Shown: positions 35,520 to 44,474 of the stretch, piece after piece | Position numbering within the stretch: the first letter of the stretch is position 1 | How the letters are laid out: every line of letters begins with the position of its first letter | Assembly (NCBI RefSeq): GCF_011516635.5 | Contig: NZ_CP096255.1 | Location: forward strand, 3,780,501 to 3,844,500 | Length of the DNA: 64,000 nucleotides | Direction of reading: 5' to 3' | From: Bradyrhizobium barranii subsp. apii | GTDB taxonomy: Bacteria > Pseudomonadota > Alphaproteobacteria > Rhizobiales > Xanthobacteraceae | Program-made: the position numbers and the translations under genes | Notes under the pieces: generated by a model | What the model saw: the letters and a program-made list of their open reading frames with translations, nothing else | Databases searched by the model: none | What the model was told of the DNA's origin: nothing

Positions 35520-36302
35520 ATGAGCGGCGCACGGATGAACGCGCTTGCGACCTTGCGCGGCCAGATCGAGCGCATCGAGACGGCGGAGGTCGTGCATCAG
35601 CACGATCGCGTCGCGCTCGGCCACGGCGAGGTCGACAGCGCGCTGAAGGGCGGGCTCGCGCGCGCGGTGATCCACGAGGTGTTTTGCGAGGGCCGGCAGG
35701 GAACCGCCGCGACGGGTTTTGTCATGGGGCTTGCGGGGCGTGTCTCGCGGCGCCGGCCGCTGCTGTGGGTGCGGCAGGATTTTTCGGAACTCGAGACCGG
35801 CGCGCTGTCGATGAGCGGGCTTACCGAGATCGGTCTCGATCCGCGCCGCGTGGTGATGGTGCGCGCCGCCGATGTCGAGAGCGCGCTGCGGACCTCGGCC
35901 GATGCGCTCGCCTGCGACGCACTCGGCGCCGTCGTGCTCGAGCTCTGGGGTGAGACGCGGCAGTTCGATCTCGTGGCGAGCCGCAAGCTGACGCTGGCCG
36001 CGCAATCGTCCGGTGTCACCGGCCTGATGTTGCGGATGGCCGCGCAGCCGCTGCCCTCGACCGCGGAGACGCGATGGATGCTGCGCGCGGCGCATTCGCT
36101 GCCGGGCCCGGCATGGAGTGCCTGGGGCTCGCCGCGCTTCGATGCCGAGCTGTTGCGCAATCGTCATGGCCCCTGCGGCCGGTGGATCATGGAATGGAAA
36201 TGTGATGAGTGCCAGTTCAGTGAACCGTCGGCGTATCCTCAGCCTGTGGCTGCCACGCCTGCCCATCGATCGGATTCAGCGGTTCTTCGGCGCGCTGGGT
36301 AA
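35520..36302 (+). CDS. imuA: Mutasome protein ImuA
   Basis: RecA-like protein of the damage-induced mutasome, 260 residues; it assists ImuB and DnaE2 in error-prone lesion bypass and has lost RecA recombination activity. Landmarks are LGHGEVDSALKGGLARAVIHEVF near the N-terminus and GRVSRRRPLLWVRQD where RecA has its Walker region. AAGGAG 8 bases before the ATG at 35520 fixes the start. It is the first gene after the LexA box and overlaps imuB by 98 bases in another frame. Confidence 0.88.
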   Translation: MSGARMNALATLRGQIERIETAEVVHQHDRVALGHGEVDSALKGGLARAVIHEVFCEGRQGTAATGFVMGLAGRVSRRRPLLWVRQDFSELETGALSMSGLTEIGLDPRRVVMVRAADVESALRTSADALACDALGAVVLELWGETRQFDLVASRKLTLAAQSSGVTGLMLRMAAQPLPSTAETRWMLRAAHSLPGPAWSAWGSPRFDAELLRNRHGPCGRWIMEWKCDECQFSEPSAYPQPVAATPAHRSDSAVLRRAG

Positions 36303-37791
36303 GGCCAATGATCCGAGCATCGTTGTCATCAAGGACAACAATGCGCTGGTGATCCATGCGCTCAATGAAGCCGCCGAGCGCCTCGGCTTGCACATCGGCC
36401 AGCCCCTGGCCAATGCACGGGCGATGTGTCCGGACTTGAAAGTGTTCGACGCCGATGTCGTGGCCGATGCGAAGACGCTCAGCGACGTCGCCGACTGGTG
36501 CGACCGCTTCACGCCGCTGGTGGCGCTCGATCCGCCGCACGGGCTGTTTCTGGACATCACCGGCTGCGCGCATCTGTTCGGCGGCGAGGCTGCGTTGTTG
36601 CAGACCTTCGTCCGCGCGCTCGCCCGTCAGGGTTTTGCCGTCAGCGCGGCGATCGCCGGCACCTCAGTCTGCGCGCGCACGCTGACGCGGCAGGCCTCCG
36701 GCACCATCGTCGCCGATGGCGGGGAGGCGGCGGCGATCAGCCGGCTGCCGGTGTCCGCGCTCGGTGCGGGCGAGGCCATCACCACTGGTCTGCGCCGCGC
36801 CGGCCTGAAAACCATCGACGATGTCGCCTCGCGCGAGCCGCATGAGATCACGGCGCGGTTCGGCGCGCGGTTCTCCACGCTGCTCGCGCATGCGCAGGGG
36901 CATGGCGATGCCCCGATCAATCCGCGCAAACCGCTGCCGGATTACATCGTGGAGAAGCGCTTTGCCGAACCGATCGCCACCGACACCATGATCGCGATGA
37001 CGCTGTCGCGGCTCGCCGATACGCTGATCGCGTCGATGGACAAACAGGGCAAAGGTGCGCGCCGGCTGGAAGCTGCGTTTTTCCGCACCGACGGCGTGGT
37101 GCGCGCGATCATGGTCGAGACCGGCCGGCCGGTGACGCAAAGCAAAGTCATCGACCGGCTGTTTCGCGAACGTCTCGATGCGCTCGCCGATCCGCTGGAT
37201 CCCGGCTTCGGTTTCGACATGGTGCGGCTGTCGGCGAGCCGCACCGAGATCGTGGTGCAGGAGCAGCGCGATCTCGACGCCCATGTCCACGACAATGACG
37301 AGCTCGCCGCGCTGATCGACCGCATCGCCGCGCGCATCGGCGGAAAGCGCGTCGTCGTGCATTTGCCTGAGGATACCCATATCCCCGAATGTGCGGTGCT
37401 GGCCGCGCCTGCCCAGCACCATCTCGCCGTGGCCATGCAGGCCGAATGGCCGGCGCGCGCCGAGAGCGAGCCGCCGCTGCGCCCCCTGCGGCTGTTCGAC
37501 AGACCGGAGCCGATCAAGGTGCCGTTCGCGACCGTGCCCGACGGCCCGCCGCATCAGTTCACCTGGCGCCGCGCGCTGCATGCGGTGGTGCGGGTGGAAG
37601 GGCCCGAGCGTATCGCGATGGAATGGTGGCGGCAGGACGGCAAGCAATTGACGCGGGATTATTTCCGCATCGAGGATGCCGAAGGCCTGCGCTTCTGGAT
37701 ATTTCGCGACGGTCTTTACGAAGGAGAGGTGTTCGACGACGAAGGCAAACCCATTCCCCCCAACTGGTATGTGCACGGTCTCTTCGCATGA
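36205..37791 (+). CDS. imuB: Mutasome protein ImuB (inactive Y-family polymerase)
   Basis: Adaptor of the mutasome, 528 residues, related to Y-family polymerases but without their catalytic acids: the first motif reads LSLWLPRLPIDR instead of an Asp-containing one, and the SIDE-type motif is replaced by LFLDITGCAHLFGG. A helix-hairpin region lies near AGLKTIDDVASREPHE. It bridges ImuA, DnaE2 and the beta clamp. The start is the ATG at 36205, inside imuA; the stop overlaps the dnaE2 start as ATGA. It is induced as part of the LexA-controlled operon. Confidence 0.93.
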   Translation: MSASSVNRRRILSLWLPRLPIDRIQRFFGALGKANDPSIVVIKDNNALVIHALNEAAERLGLHIGQPLANARAMCPDLKVFDADVVADAKTLSDVADWCDRFTPLVALDPPHGLFLDITGCAHLFGGEAALLQTFVRALARQGFAVSAAIAGTSVCARTLTRQASGTIVADGGEAAAISRLPVSALGAGEAITTGLRRAGLKTIDDVASREPHEITARFGARFSTLLAHAQGHGDAPINPRKPLPDYIVEKRFAEPIATDTMIAMTLSRLADTLIASMDKQGKGARRLEAAFFRTDGVVRAIMVETGRPVTQSKVIDRLFRERLDALADPLDPGFGFDMVRLSASRTEIVVQEQRDLDAHVHDNDELAALIDRIAARIGGKRVVVHLPEDTHIPECAVLAAPAQHHLAVAMQAEWPARAESEPPLRPLRLFDRPEPIKVPFATVPDGPPHQFTWRRALHAVVRVEGPERIAMEWWRQDGKQLTRDYFRIEDAEGLRFWIFRDGLYEGEVFDDEGKPIPPNWYVHGLFA

Positions 37792-40700
37792 CCACGCCCG
37801 CTTATGCCGAGATCGGCATCACCACCAACTTCTCCTTCCTGCGCGGCGGCTCGGATCCGCGCGCCTATGTGCATCAGGCGAGCATCCTCGGCATTCCCGT
37901 GATCGGCATTGCCGACCACAACACGCTCGCCGGCGTGGTGCGCGCCTACAAGGAGCTCGACAATGACAAGGTGCTGCACAAGCCGAAATTGCTGATCGGC
38001 GCGCGCATCGTCTTCATCGACGGCACGCCCGACATTTTGGTCTATCCGCGTGACCGCGCCGCCTATGGCCGGCTGTGCCAGCTCCTCACCAGGGGCAAGC
38101 GCGGCGACGACATCACGCGGATCGAGAAGGGCGAATGCCATCTCACTTTTGCCGACCTTCTCGAGTTTTCCGAGGGCCAGCTCCTGGTCCTGACGCTGCC
38201 GCATCGCTTCGAGCCCGCGCAGGCGCTGGATGTTCTCGCCAAGCTTAAGGACAGCCGCGCCGAGGGCGTGTGGCTGGCGGCGAGCCTGGTCTATCGCGGC
38301 GACGACCGCCGCCGCCTGGCGCGGCTCGATGATCTCGCCGCCAAAGCAAACGTGCCGCTGCTCGCGACCAACGAGGTGCTCTATCACGATCCCGGCCGCC
38401 GTCCGCTTCAGGACGTGCTCACCTGCATCCGGGAAAAGACCACGATCGAGGCGGTCGGACGGAAGCTCGAAGCCAATGCCGAGCGCTTCCTGAAGACGCC
38501 ACGCGAAATGTCGCGGCTGTTCCGAGATTTTCCCGAGGCGATCGCGGAGACCATGCGCTTTGCGGGCAAGATCGATTTCACGCTCGACCAGCTCAAATAC
38601 CAGTATCCGGACGAGCCGGTGCCGCGAGGCAAGACCGCGCAAGGGCATCTGGAGGATCTGACCTGGGCCGGCGTCGACAAATATTTCGGCGGCAAGATCG
38701 ATGACAAGCTGCGCGCGACCCTGAAGAAAGAGCTCGCGCTGATCGCCGAGCTGAAATACGCGCACTACTTCCTCACCGTGCACGACATCGTGCACTACGC
38801 GCGCAGCCAGAACATCCTGTGCCAAGGGCGGGGATCGGCGGCGAACTCAGCGGTCTGCTACGTGCTCGGCATCACCTCGGTCGATCCGACCAAGGTCGAT
38901 CTGCTGTTCGAGCGCTTCATCTCCAAGGAGCGGCTGGAGCCGCCTGACATCGACGTCGATTTCGAGCATTCGCGGCGCGAGGAGGTGATGCAATATGTCT
39001 ATCGCCGCTACGGCCGCCACCGCGCCGCGATCATCGCCACCATCATCCATTACCGCCCGCGCAGCGCCATTCGCGACGTCGGCAAGGCGCTGGGACTGAC
39101 CGAGGACGTCACCGCCGCGCTCGCCGACACCGTCTGGGGAAGCTGGGGCAAGGGCCTCAACGACATGCAGGTCAGGCAGGCCGGGCTCGATCCCAACAAT
39201 CCCATGATCAACCTCGCGGTCGAGCTTGCGACCGAGCTGATCGAATTCCCGCGCCATCTCTCCCAGCATGTCGGGGGCTATGTGCTGACGCAGGACCGGC
39301 TCGACACCTATGTGCCGATCGGCAACGCCGCGATGGACGACCGCACCTTCATCGAATGGGACAAGGACGACGTCGACGCGCTCAACATGATGAAGGTCGA
39401 CGTGCTCGCGCTGGGCATGCTGACCTGCATCAGGAAGTGTTTTGATTTGATCGACCACCACAAGGGCAAGCGCTGGGTGCTGGCGAGTGTCCCTCAGGAC
39501 GATCCCAAGGTTTACGACATGCTGTGTGCTGGGGAATCCCTCGGCGTGTTCCAGGTCGAGAGCCGCGCCCAGATGAACATGTTGCCGCGGTTGAAGCCGC
39601 GGACCTTCTACGACCTTGTCATCGAAGTCGCGATCGTGCGGCCCGGACCGATCCAGGGCGACATGGTGCATCCGTATCTGCGACGGCGGAACGGCCAGGA
39701 AAAGGTGAGTTATCCCTCGCCATCACCCGAACACGGTCCCGCGGACGAACTCTACAAGGTGCTGCACAAGACGAAAGGCGTGCCCTTGTTCCAGGAGCAA
39801 GCCATGCGCATCGCGATCGAGGCGGCAAAATTCACCTCCGAGGAGGCTAACGGCCTGCGTCGCTCGATGGCGACCTTCCGCAATGTCGGCACCATCGGCC
39901 AGTACGAGGAGAAGCTGATCGGCAACATGGTCGCGCGCGGCTACGATCCCAACTTCGCCAGAAGCTGCTTTGACCAGATCAAGGGCTTTGGCTCCTACGG
40001 TTTTCCAGAGAGCCATGCCGCGAGCTTTGCTCAGCTCGTCTACATCTCGTCATGGCTAAAATATCATCACCCCGATGCGTTCTGTTGCGGCCTGTTGAAC
40101 TCGCAGCCCATGGGCTTTTACGCGCCGGCGCAGATCGTCGGCGACGCCCGCAAGAACGGCGTCGAGGTGCGCGACATCGACGTATCCCACAGCTTTGCGC
40201 AAAACACGCTGGAGAACACCGACGGCAAATACTGCGCCGTGCGCCTGGGCTTCCGTCAGATCGACGGCTTTCACTGGCTCGATCCCGATGAGGAGTTGCT
40301 CAAAGAGGCGCAGGCGAAACGGCAAGGCAAGGTATATGTCACTCAGAAAGACTGGGCCGACCTGATCATCGACGCCCGCAATAGCGGTCCCTTCACCTCG
40401 CTCGAAGACTTCGCCCGCGACACCGGTCTGCCCAAGCGTGCGCTGATCCTGCTCGCGGATGCCGACGCCTTCCGCTCGCTCGGCCTCGACCGCCGCGAGG
40501 CGCTGTGGCAGGTGCGGCGGCTGCCCGACGACGTGCCGCTGCCGCTGTTCGAGGCCGCGACCGCGCGCGAGCAGCCGGACGAGCACGCAAAACCATTGCC
40601 GGAGATGCCGCGGGCCGAGCAGGTGGTCGCGGACTACCAGACCATCCGGCTATCGCTGAAGGGCCATCCGATGGAATTTTTGCGCGAGATGTTCTCGCGC

Positions 40701-41162
40701 GAGCGTGTGGTGGCCTGCAGGGACATCAGCCATGAGAACGAGCGGCGCCGCGTCCGCTGCGCCGGCGTGGTGCTGGTGAGGCAGCGGCCGGGCAGCGCCA
40801 GCGGCGTCGTGTTCATGACGCTGGAGGACGAGACCGGCATCGCCAATGTCGTGGTGTGGCCCAAGATCATGGAGCAGTACCGCAAGGAGGTGATGGGCGC
40901 GCGCCTCATCCTGGTCGAGGGCTATATCCAGAGCAGCCCCGAAAAGGTGACGCATCTCATCGCCCAGCGCATGGTCGACCGCTCGCACGATCTGGTCGGC
41001 CTCGCCAACGACGCGCTGAGCCGCAAGCATCCGGTGCCGGCAGGCGCCGACCTGATCGAGCCCCTCAACGACGATCCCCGCGCCCACGCGGATATGCCGG
41101 CGCAAAAAATCCGCCACCCCCGCAACGTCCGCATCCTGCCGCCATCGCGGGATTTTCATTGA
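37788..41162 (+). CDS. dnaE2: Error-prone DNA polymerase DnaE2
   Basis: C-family DNA polymerase of the SOS mutasome, 1124 residues. It opens with a PHP domain (YAEIGITTNFSFLRGGSDP, GIADHNTLAG). The palm domain has PPDIDVDFEHSRREEVMQY, with the two catalytic aspartates of DIDVDF, and GRGSAANSAVCYVLGI. An OB-fold (RPGSASGVVFMTLEDETGIANVVVW) lies near the C-terminus, and the protein ends RNVRILPPSRDFH. It lacks an epsilon-binding tail. The start overlaps the imuB stop. With ImuA and ImuB it performs mutagenic bypass after DNA damage. Confidence 0.95.
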   Translation: MTTPAYAEIGITTNFSFLRGGSDPRAYVHQASILGIPVIGIADHNTLAGVVRAYKELDNDKVLHKPKLLIGARIVFIDGTPDILVYPRDRAAYGRLCQLLTRGKRGDDITRIEKGECHLTFADLLEFSEGQLLVLTLPHRFEPAQALDVLAKLKDSRAEGVWLAASLVYRGDDRRRLARLDDLAAKANVPLLATNEVLYHDPGRRPLQDVLTCIREKTTIEAVGRKLEANAERFLKTPREMSRLFRDFPEAIAETMRFAGKIDFTLDQLKYQYPDEPVPRGKTAQGHLEDLTWAGVDKYFGGKIDDKLRATLKKELALIAELKYAHYFLTVHDIVHYARSQNILCQGRGSAANSAVCYVLGITSVDPTKVDLLFERFISKERLEPPDIDVDFEHSRREEVMQYVYRRYGRHRAAIIATIIHYRPRSAIRDVGKALGLTEDVTAALADTVWGSWGKGLNDMQVRQAGLDPNNPMINLAVELATELIEFPRHLSQHVGGYVLTQDRLDTYVPIGNAAMDDRTFIEWDKDDVDALNMMKVDVLALGMLTCIRKCFDLIDHHKGKRWVLASVPQDDPKVYDMLCAGESLGVFQVESRAQMNMLPRLKPRTFYDLVIEVAIVRPGPIQGDMVHPYLRRRNGQEKVSYPSPSPEHGPADELYKVLHKTKGVPLFQEQAMRIAIEAAKFTSEEANGLRRSMATFRNVGTIGQYEEKLIGNMVARGYDPNFARSCFDQIKGFGSYGFPESHAASFAQLVYISSWLKYHHPDAFCCGLLNSQPMGFYAPAQIVGDARKNGVEVRDIDVSHSFAQNTLENTDGKYCAVRLGFRQIDGFHWLDPDEELLKEAQAKRQGKVYVTQKDWADLIIDARNSGPFTSLEDFARDTGLPKRALILLADADAFRSLGLDRREALWQVRRLPDDVPLPLFEAATAREQPDEHAKPLPEMPRAEQVVADYQTIRLSLKGHPMEFLREMFSRERVVACRDISHENERRRVRCAGVVLVRQRPGSASGVVFMTLEDETGIANVVVWPKIMEQYRKEVMGARLILVEGYIQSSPEKVTHLIAQRMVDRSHDLVGLANDALSRKHPVPAGADLIEPLNDDPRAHADMPAQKIRHPRNVRILPPSRDFH

Positions 41163-41188
41163 AGATGTGACGCAGAATGCCGCCACAC

Positions 41189-41269
41189 CGTCATTGCGAG
41201 CGCAGCGAAGCAATCCAGACTGCCGCCCGTGGAAAGACTCTGGATTGCTTCGCTGCGCTCGCAATGACG
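41189..41269. repeat. Intergenic palindromic repeat, CGTCATTGCGAGCG type (copy 2, perfect 31-base arms)
   Basis: Arms 41189-41219 and 41239-41269 are exact reverse complements over 31 bases, beginning CGTCATTGCGAGCGCAGCGA, with a 19-base loop. It is the cleanest of three copies in the window. Confidence 0.9.
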
Positions 41270-41302
41270 AACTTGTTGAGCCGGGCCGTGTCACACTCTC
41301 GG

Positions 41303-41471
41303 TGTCATATCCCGCGACCCGGCTACGCCAAGGCTTCGCCGGGGCTGAGGTCCAGGGCCGCCGAAGCTTTAGCGTAGGCGGCAAGCGGGGTATCCAGTAC
41401 GCTGCGGCTTCTCGGTTCTAGCCGCGCTGTCTCTGGAATACTGGATCGCCCGGTCAAGTCGGGCGATGACA
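41303..41471. repeat. Composite palindromic repeat with ATCCAGTA arms
   Basis: GTATCCAGTAC near 41391 and GAATACTGGAT near 41436 form an inner inverted repeat around a GCGGCTTCTCGG/CTAGCCGC centre. The outer ends begin GTCATATCCCGCG and end CGGGCGATGAC. It resembles a repeat commonly seen between Bradyrhizobium genes. Confidence 0.6.
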
Positions 41472-41482
41472 GAGTGCCCGCT

Positions 41483-42253
41483 CTAAAAATTCACCCGGTT
41501 CGAGATCGCGCCGTCCACGACGAGATTGGAGCCCGTGGTGAACCCCGACACCGGGCTTGCCAGAAACACCGCCGCGCTTGCAATCTCCTGCGGCGTTGCC
41601 ATGCGGCCCGTCGGGTTGCGCTTCATCGCGTCATTGTAGCGCTCCGGCATCTTCTGCTCGATCATGTTCCAGACGCCGCCCTTGAAATAGACCGTGCCGG
41701 GCGACACCACGTTGACGCGGATCTTCTTCTTTGCGTATTGCCGCGCCAATCCCTTGGCCATGTGGATCAGCGCCGCCTTGATCGGGCCGTAGGAGCTGGC
41801 GAGATCGGCCTGCGCCGCCGAGATCGAGGAGATGATGACGAAGGCGGCATCGCCGCTCTTTTCGCCGCTGGCCTCGAGGAACGGCCGCGCGGCGTCGAAC
41901 GCATGCACGGCGCCGAGCACGTCGAGCCGGAAGTTCTGCTCCCAGGATGCTGCATCATGGCCCTGCGCCATCGCGCCGGCATTGGCGAACAGCAAGTCGA
42001 CGCCGCCAAGCTCCTTTGCAGCGGTCTCGATCCAGGATTTCAGCGCCGCGCCGTCAGTGACGTCGACCGGTCCGCCGCTGGCGCGGATACCGCTTGCCCT
42101 GAGTTCAGTGACGGTCGCCGCAACCTGATCGGCGTTGCGCGCGCACACCGCGACATTGGCGCCTTCACCGGCCAGCGTCGCCGCGATCGCCCGCCCGATG
42201 CCGCGCGTGCCGCCGAGGACGATGGCGTTCTTGCCTTTGAGACCGAGATCCAT
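41483..42253 (-). CDS. Short-chain dehydrogenase/reductase (SDR)
   Basis: A 256-residue NAD(P)-dependent oxidoreductase of the classical SDR family. The cofactor motif is VLGGTRGIGRAIA, followed by LLFANAGAMAQG. Catalytic Ser is in IISSISAAQADL and the Tyr-Lys pair in SYGPIKAALIHMAKG. The C-terminal MATPQEIASAAVFLASPVSGFTTG is usual for the family. No neighbour reveals its substrate. On both sides it is flanked by palindromic repeats, so it is probably a single-gene transcript. Confidence 0.92.
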   Translation of the reverse strand: MDLGLKGKNAIVLGGTRGIGRAIAATLAGEGANVAVCARNADQVAATVTELRASGIRASGGPVDVTDGAALKSWIETAAKELGGVDLLFANAGAMAQGHDAASWEQNFRLDVLGAVHAFDAARPFLEASGEKSGDAAFVIISSISAAQADLASSYGPIKAALIHMAKGLARQYAKKKIRVNVVSPGTVYFKGGVWNMIEQKMPERYNDAMKRNPTGRMATPQEIASAAVFLASPVSGFTTGSNLVVDGAISNRVNF

Positions 42254-42323
42254 TGTTTGGTTTTCCTTTTTGTTGATCGCAGGGAGTGTAACCGTTTCAG
42301 GAGATACGCAGAAGCCTCAACAT

Positions 42324-42411
42324 CGTCATTGCGAGCGTAGCGAAGCAATCCAGAAATGAATCCGCGGAAACAGTCTGGATTGCTTCGTCGCAAAGGCTCC
42401 TCGCAATGACG
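42324..42411. repeat. Intergenic palindromic repeat, CGTCATTGCGAGCG type (copy 3)
   Basis: The left arm CGTCATTGCGAGCGTAGCGA continues to CAATCCAG. The right arm CTGGATTGCTTCG is interrupted by an inserted AAAGGCTC before TCGCAATGACG, so the stem is imperfect near its tip. Confidence 0.85.
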
Positions 42412-42415
42412 AGGT

Positions 42416-42506
42416 CGTAGGATGGGCAAAGGCGCATAAGCGCCGTGCCCACCATTCCTCAGTTTGCACGCAAGCGGTGGGCACGCTTCGCTTTGCCCAC
42501 CCTACG
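42416..42506. repeat. Intergenic palindromic repeat, CGTAGGGTGGGCAAAG type (copy 1)
   Basis: CGTAGGATGGGCAAAGGCGC at the left is matched by CTTTGCCCACCCTACG at the right, with inner CGTGCCCACCATT and GGTGGGCACG forming a further stem. It directly follows copy 3 of the CGTCATTG repeat. A second copy lies near 63.8 kb. Confidence 0.85.
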
Positions 42507-42515
42507 AATTCTGCT

Positions 42516-42803
42516 TCACTCCGGTGCCGCCCCCACCGGCGGGCCGCCGGGCGGGCGGTGCAGGAAGGTCAGCGACACGTAGGCGCCGGCCCAGGAGCCG
42601 ATCGCCGCGAAAGCGACATAGAACGGGTTTTCGGTGTAGCTGATCACGGCGTAGGAGGAGAGCAGGTACCAGACCGCGCTCCAGTTCGCCGCCGGCACGC
42701 GCTTGCGCGCGATCACGGCCGAGGTGAACATGACATAGACTGCGTCGGTGGCCGCCGTTGCGATAAACACGGCGCCTGCGGTGAGGGGATCTACGGCGGC
42801 CAT
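42516..42803 (-). CDS. Small membrane protein of unknown function
   Basis: A 95-residue protein with three predicted membrane helices: VDPLTAGAVFIATAATDAVYVMF, AVWYLLSSYAVISYT and FYVAFAAIGSWAGAYVSLTFL, followed by a Pro/Gly-rich tail. AAAGGA before the ATG at 42803 supports the start. No family was recognised. It is short, lies between a repeat cluster and a divergent CoA-transferase gene, and appears to be transcribed alone. Confidence 0.7.
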   Translation of the reverse strand: MAAVDPLTAGAVFIATAATDAVYVMFTSAVIARKRVPAANWSAVWYLLSSYAVISYTENPFYVAFAAIGSWAGAYVSLTFLHRPPGGPPVGAAPE

Positions 42804-42916
42804 TGCATTCCTTTCTGCGATCATGACATGGTCGCGAAAACTACAGCATGATCCGGAAAATGCGCAGCGGATTTCCGAAAAGATCATGCTTAAATCTGAA
42901 AGGGAGAGAAGCGGTC

Positions 42917-44323
42917 ATGCAAAGCCCCGCCGATATTCTTAGGGATCTCTGGACCTCCATCGGCGGCGACAAGGCCGCGCTCGAACGCGTGCGGCTGACC
43001 GGCGAGGAGCCGCAAATTCCGTCCTCGTTTCGCGTCGCCGTCGCCGGGCAGACGACGATTGCCGCCGCCGGTCTTGCCGCCGCCGAAATCTGGAGACTGC
43101 GCAACGGTGAGACGCAGGACGTCTCCGTCGACATGCGCCACGCCGTCGCCGAATGCCGTTCGGAGCGTTATTTGCGCCTCGACGACAAGCCGCCGCCGCC
43201 AGCCTGGGACGCCATCGCCGGCGTCTACAAAACTGGAGACAACCGCTTCGTCCGCTGCCACACCAATTTCCCGCATCACCGCGACGCCGTCTGCAACGTG
43301 CTCGGTTGCGAGCCCGAGCGCGACAAGGTTCAGGCCGCGTTGATGCAATGGAAGGGCGAGGATTTTGAAACTGCGGCCTATGCCGCGGGCGGCGTCGTCG
43401 CCCTGATGCGTTCCTACGACGAATGGTCCGCGCTGCCGGAGGCGCGCGCGCTCGCCGAACTGCCGCTGGTTTCGATCGAGAAGATCGGCGAGGCCCCGCC
43501 AAAGCCGTGGCCGCAGGGATTGTCGAACGGTGATCGTCCGCTTTCCGGGCTGCGCGTGCTCGATCTCTCGCGCGTCATCGCGGGCCCCGTTGCCGGTCGC
43601 ACGCTCGCCGCGCACGGCGCGGATGTGCTGCTCGTCTCGGGGCCGGAGCTGCCGGCCATTCCCTGGCTCACCATCGATACCGGCCGCGGCAAGCTCACCA
43701 CGTTGGTCGAGCTGAAGAGCGAGGCGGGCAGGGCGCAGCTGCGCGAGCTGTTGAAGGGCGCCGACATCTTCTCGCAAGGCTATCGTCCGCGCGCGCTTGC
43801 AGCCCTCGGGTTCGCGCCGGAGGATGCAGCGAACATCAATCCCGGCATCGTCTACGTCACGCTGTCGGCCTATGGCCATGCCGGCCCCTGGGCGGAGCGG
43901 CGCGGTTTCGATTCACTGGTGCAGACCACAACGGGCTTCAACCACGCCGAAGGGCAGGCCGCCGGCATCGACGGTCCCAAGGAATTGCCGGCGCAGATGC
44001 TCGACCATGCCACCGGCTATCTGATGGCGTTCGGCGCGATGATGGCCAAGGCACGCCAGGCCCGCGAGGGCGGGAGCTGGCAGGTGCGCGTGTCGCTGGC
44101 GCAGACCGGACGCTGGCTGTGGAATCTCGGCCGGCTCGATGGCGGCCTGGATACCCCGGATCTTACGGGCGAGGCCGTACATGCTGCATTCATCGAGTCC
44201 GTGCCATCTGGCTTCGGCACGTTGAAGGCGGTGCGCCATTCCGCGCTGCTGTCGACCACGCCGGCGCGATGGAGCCGCCCGGCGATGCCGCTCGGCAGTC
44301 ATCCGTCACAATGGCCGGCTTGA
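42917..44323 (+). CDS. CoA-transferase family III (CaiB/BaiF-type) protein
   Basis: A 468-residue class III CoA-transferase, which would move CoA between carboxylic acids by way of an aspartyl-CoA thioester. LSGLRVLDLSRVIAGPVAGRTLAAHGADVL begins the family domain at about residue 205, and the likely catalytic Asp is in RRGFDSLVQTTTGF. The preceding 200 residues look like a diverged half-domain of the same fold. GGGAGA upstream supports the ATG at 42917. The substrate cannot be read from the sequence and no fatty-acid gene is adjacent. Confidence 0.85.
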   Translation: MQSPADILRDLWTSIGGDKAALERVRLTGEEPQIPSSFRVAVAGQTTIAAAGLAAAEIWRLRNGETQDVSVDMRHAVAECRSERYLRLDDKPPPPAWDAIAGVYKTGDNRFVRCHTNFPHHRDAVCNVLGCEPERDKVQAALMQWKGEDFETAAYAAGGVVALMRSYDEWSALPEARALAELPLVSIEKIGEAPPKPWPQGLSNGDRPLSGLRVLDLSRVIAGPVAGRTLAAHGADVLLVSGPELPAIPWLTIDTGRGKLTTLVELKSEAGRAQLRELLKGADIFSQGYRPRALAALGFAPEDAANINPGIVYVTLSAYGHAGPWAERRGFDSLVQTTTGFNHAEGQAAGIDGPKELPAQMLDHATGYLMAFGAMMAKARQAREGGSWQVRVSLAQTGRWLWNLGRLDGGLDTPDLTGEAVHAAFIESVPSGFGTLKAVRHSALLSTTPARWSRPAMPLGSHPSQWPA

Positions 44324-44474
44324 AACTGACGTGAAGCTGACGCGATGCAATATTTTAACGCAAACGGAAAGGTGGCTGGCGTTTTTTAGGTTGTTTGAAA
44401 TCCCAATTCAGCACTATTAGCGCGACCGATAAGGCAGGCGTCTGCCGAGATCGTCGCAGACTTGACCGGGCCCC

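Larger units (their letters stand above)
41163..41482. other. Repeat-filled gap between dnaE2 and a convergent SDR gene
   Basis: This 320-base gap holds two repeat elements back to back and no coding sequence: a perfect long palindrome at 41189-41269 and a second composite palindrome at about 41303-41471. Confidence 0.7.

Noticed and set aside
41163..42510. Closely spaced repeats as a CRISPR array
   Set aside because: The units are palindromic, of different types and irregularly spaced; there are no uniform spacers and no cas genes.
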